64,000 bases of DNA. Origin: Sipunculus nudus. Its lineage: Eukaryota > Annelida > Sipuncula > Golfingiida > Sipunculidae. The stretch lies in assembly GCA_026874595.1 (NCBI GenBank), contig CM049321.1, positions 11,211,979-11,275,978 of the forward strand. Direction: 5' to 3'. Below the pieces are notes generated by a model that saw nothing but the letters and a program-made list of their open reading frames with translations, had not been told where the DNA came from and ran no database searches. How positions within the stretch are numbered: position 1 is the stretch's first letter; every line of letters begins with the position of its first letter. Made by a program: the position numbers and the translations under genes. Shown in pieces: positions 61,659 through 64,000 of the stretch.

Positions 61659-63023
61659 AGCGAACTTGTGAGCTTATGCGATGGCGCAGCGTTGTCCGTC
61701 CGTCATCAGCCGTCCGCCGTCCAGGGCTGGCTTTCCGCCGTCCATGGCTGTAAGTCAGAAACTTTCGGAGCTAGCAGCTCCAAATTACATGTAAGAATTC
61801 TTCACATGTGAAACTTGGTGCCCTGGAGCTGATTATTGGGTATCTGCATTAATTTAGATTTTATAGAGAAAAAGCTTAAAAACCTTTAAAAATCTTCTTC
61901 TCTGAAACTGTCCAGCCAAATTGTCCAATATTTCACAGAAATGATCCCTGGAACAATCTCTCTCAAGTTTGTTCAAATGGTTCCAGTTTGGAGATATTTG
62001 GCCAAGTTACAGGAGGTTGAACTTAGTCATCTGTCCAAAAAAGCACACTAAAATTAAAATCTCAGAAACGGCTTGAGCTATAATGACCAAATTTTATACT
62101 GTTTGTCACATATGTCATATCTGATTTTGAATTATTGGTGGTGCCACCTACATTGATTTGTTTTTTACAAGCGAAAATGTAATTTTAAACTCTTCTAGCT
62201 TATACACTGATTTATGATGAAACTGTTCAGCTGATTGGTTAAAACTTTACAAGATTTATTCTATGGTAGGGTTCTGCCAGTTTTATAAGAATAGATTGGG
62301 TAAATACAGTTTTAAAAAAGCATTGTAGCAAATTGAAAAAGGCTTTCTGTATTTGAAAAAAGATTTGACTTCATACTGAGTATCAGCAGCCAAGTCAAGA
62401 GGTCACTCAGTACAAACAGGTGGAGTCCAGACATCACCATGGCAACTGACCTGGCTGGGGGGGGGGTGTCTAGACAATGTGTCTAGACGTCTAGACACAG
62501 CGTCTAGACGTCTTGACAATGTATAGATGCAGAATTCCCAGATTATTGGAACTATATCTTTCAGCTGTCTGAAAAAACTTGATTTGCATTTTAAGCGAAT
62601 CGGGTTTATCATCAGGTCACATGTGAACTGCTGCAACCTAATTTATGGTTGACCTCTGACCTTTCCTTGCTGCCCAGCGTCAACCCACATATCTCGGGAA
62701 CTGTTTGACCGATCAGGCTAAAAATTTTGCACAAATGTAGCCCTTTGATAGCTTTATAACATACACTAAAAATGGTGGCGCCACCTCCAACCATGTTTGC
62801 ACAGCTTCCATCTGTTCATCTGTCTTCGGATAATATTACTCATATCTCATATTTTAAAATGTCCTAGCCCGAAACTTGCAGGTCAGAAACGTCCATTTTG
62901 CTGAAATCATAATGACTAAAGTAGATACGCAGGTCTTAGGAGGATCAATATTAAATTTAAAAAATAAACCTCCATTCATACTTCTAAACTTTGCACAGGT
63001 TCGCATTAGGCCTGTAGGCTTTG
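61659..63023 (+). mobile_element. Rolling-circle-like element, family D, copy 3, carrying a family C fragment
   Basis: The left end is AGCGAACTTGTGAGC and the right end is GCACAGGTTCGC, then AGGCCTGTAGGCT and TTG|TT. The central part 62611-62850 is not D-like but closely matches the leading part of family C copy 1 (11511-11770), including ACATGTGAACTGCTG and TGGTGGCGCCACCT. This makes the copy a chimera or nested insertion. Confidence 0.6.
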
Positions 63024-63224
63024 TTATAGTAGTTTAAACAGGTTATCATGCCAGAGCACACGTGAAATTGGCAGTATAAAAAAGGAATGTGACAATGTTC
63101 TGAACTCAAACAGGGCAGATATTTGATTGTTAGGCTGTGTTAGTAGGTGAGTGTCCACCAGTCAGACTTTATAAATTATCGTACTGACCTACACATGCTT
63201 GACCAGCACAGCTATTGCTTAATG

Positions 63225-63305
63225 TTTTTTTTCCCCCAGAGGCCAGCACCTTAGGGAGAGCTATAGCTCCCACAGCTACCCCCTTCGATCCGCCACTGGG
63301 GTGAA
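63225..63305 (-). repeat. GGCGGATC-type repeat fragment
   Basis: Read on the minus strand it starts CCAGTGGCGGATCGAAGGGG, related to 1973-2120. Confidence 0.5.
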
Positions 63306-63445
63306 TTGATATCTTAATCACTATACCTTGATTTAAAAAATACATTTGTGTGACATCAAAGCAGCCAGCAATGTATAACTTTACATCAAAATCAGACATC
63401 TTCATTTTGCCATGTTTTTTTCATCCATTGTTTGTTTAATTTCAG

Positions 63446-63686
63446 ATCAAAAGCCTATCAGGAAGCAATGCATTGCCAGAATATAAAGTGCAGGAACTCA
63501 AGAGGTCAAGGTTCATACTGTTGCACTATGGGATATTTAAGATTGGCTGGGATTGGCTGATTCTGCTGTGCACATTTTATATTGCTATAATTGTGCCATA
63601 TAATGCTACATTCACTGCCCCTGAGGGGACACTGTTAAGGACTTCTATATACAGTGATGTTGTCGTGGAAATACTCTTTATAGTAG
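63446..63686 (+). CDS. Elk: ELK channel exon 5: pre-S1 linker, S1 and start of S2
   Basis: Residues 201-280 plus one base. The acceptor is gtttaatttcag|AT and the donor is GTAG|GTGAGT. PEYKVQELKRSRFILLHY (211-228) is the conserved ELK pre-S1 segment. GWDWLILLCTFYIAIIVPYN (234-253) is transmembrane helix S1. SDVVVEILFIV (270-280) begins S2, and the split codon is expected to become Asp in the next exon, as in VDIILNFR of the family. The S1-S2 linker is extracellular in KCNH channels and here contains an Asn-Ala-Thr sequon (253-255) just after S1. It is probably too close to the membrane to be glycosylated efficiently. A second GTGAGT four bases downstream of the donor would shift the frame. 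The remaining channel lies outside the window. Confidence 0.95.
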
Positions 63687-64000
63687 GTGAGTGAGTAGTG
63701 CTGTTACTCATCCAGTCATTAACTCTTTGAGAGATTAATTTTTCTACTGATATTGATATATGTTATGTATTTTGGTAGTTAATTTCCCTTAGAACTGAAT
63801 GATATAGTGATAATTGTATTATTTTTCAACTCCCCTTGGCATGGACAGTCCAGGGTAAAATGCTCGCTCTCTCCGCTGGCAACCAGAGTCTGATCCCCAG
63901 AGTCGCCAAGAGGGTGGTTTGAGTTGCCCATCCAAAGCTGGTGGTTTTTTCTTGATTCTCCTGTTTCCACCACCTCTAAAGATTTCCTATCATCACAGTC

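Larger units (their letters stand above)
59980..63445 (+). other. Elk: Intron 4 (about 3.5 kb)
   Basis: Donor GTAAGT, acceptor aatttcag, phase 0. It is almost entirely a pogo/Tigger-like element followed by a family D element. Confidence 0.9.
3849..63686 (+). other. Elk: Partial gene model: ELK-type voltage-gated K+ channel (5' part, five coding exons)
   Basis: Five exons (3849-3924, 43652-43882, 54079-54216, 59825-59979 or 59810-59979, 63446-63686) join into one open frame of about 280 codons that leaves the window in phase 1. In order it reads as the N-terminal PAS cap, PAS domain with PAC end, basic linker, S1 and the start of S2, which is the order in KCNH channels. The ELK subfamily is indicated by the cap [20 protein letters not shown], by [10 protein letters not shown], by [14 protein letters not shown], by RRRSRAVLY and by GWDWLILL. 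Family knowledge: ELK channels are tetrameric plasma-membrane K+ channels that open at subthreshold voltages and set neuronal excitability. The pore and cyclic-nucleotide-binding-homology domain should lie to the right of this window. I cannot tell from sequence which vertebrate paralog (KCNH3, 4 or 8) is closest; an invertebrate would probably have one Elk ancestor of all three. The 5' UTR limits are unknown. Confidence 0.93.

Noticed and set aside
63691-63696. Second GTGAGT as the exon 5 donor
   Set aside because: It would add four bases and break the frame, while the first site leaves the phase needed for the conserved Asp in S2.

Overview
This window looks like AT-rich nuclear DNA from a marine invertebrate, most likely a mollusc and plausibly a bivalve. 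There are no bacterial-style operons. One gene is split into short exons by very long introns, and the introns are packed with tandem-repeat-bearing transposable elements. The taxon is an inference from gene architecture and repeat style; no species-diagnostic marker was seen.

The only protein-coding gene I can support is the 5' part of a KCNH-family voltage-gated potassium channel of the ELK (KCNH3/4/8, Drosophila Elk) subfamily, on the + strand. Five coding exons are visible: 3849-3924 (start codon and PAS cap), 43652-43882 (PAS core), 54079-54216 (end of PAS/PAC), about 59825-59979 (cytoplasmic linker with the arginine-rich RRRSR motif) and 63446-63686 (linker, S1 and start of S2). Splice phases agree at every junction (1, 1, 1, 0, then 1 at the last donor). 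The joined frame has no stop across about 280 residues and continues past the window. S2-S6, the pore and the cNBHD lie downstream. Introns 1-4 are about 39.7, 10.2, 5.6 and 3.5 kb.

The rest is repeats. Several families share one architecture: a 5' end (hairpin in three families) whose first bases recur inverted near the 3' end, then a short 3' palindrome, then CTAG or CTTG before TT. This is the layout of Helitron2/Helentron-type rolling-circle elements. I call them A/B (GTATCCCC type: 1-1576, 14676-17612), C (GTATCCGCC type: 11383-12829, 20928-21640, 37331-38624), D (AGCGAACCTG type: 25180-, 26550-28063, 61659-63023) and E (AGCTCAGCTGACT type: 32638-34283, 35248-36943, 47730-, 55748-57351). 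A, C and D carry the same internal palindrome, GGTGGCGCCACC. In C it is spaced at alternating 149 and 129 bp. B carries a 289-bp tandem repeat full of AGGTCA nuclear-receptor-type half-sites.

Other elements are a 5'-truncated LINE tail with 13-bp target-site duplications (44136-44589), a decayed pogo/Tigger-like DNA transposon (60315-61533), TIR MITEs, tRNA-derived SINE-like elements, an inverted pair of GACTTGGACT-rich repeats, several minisatellites (notably a 27-bp array beside exon 4) and two long TA microsatellites. Most open reading frames in the window are chance or repeat-derived. I found no new multi-gene system. The most unusual content is the network of rolling-circle-like families and the motifs they share.
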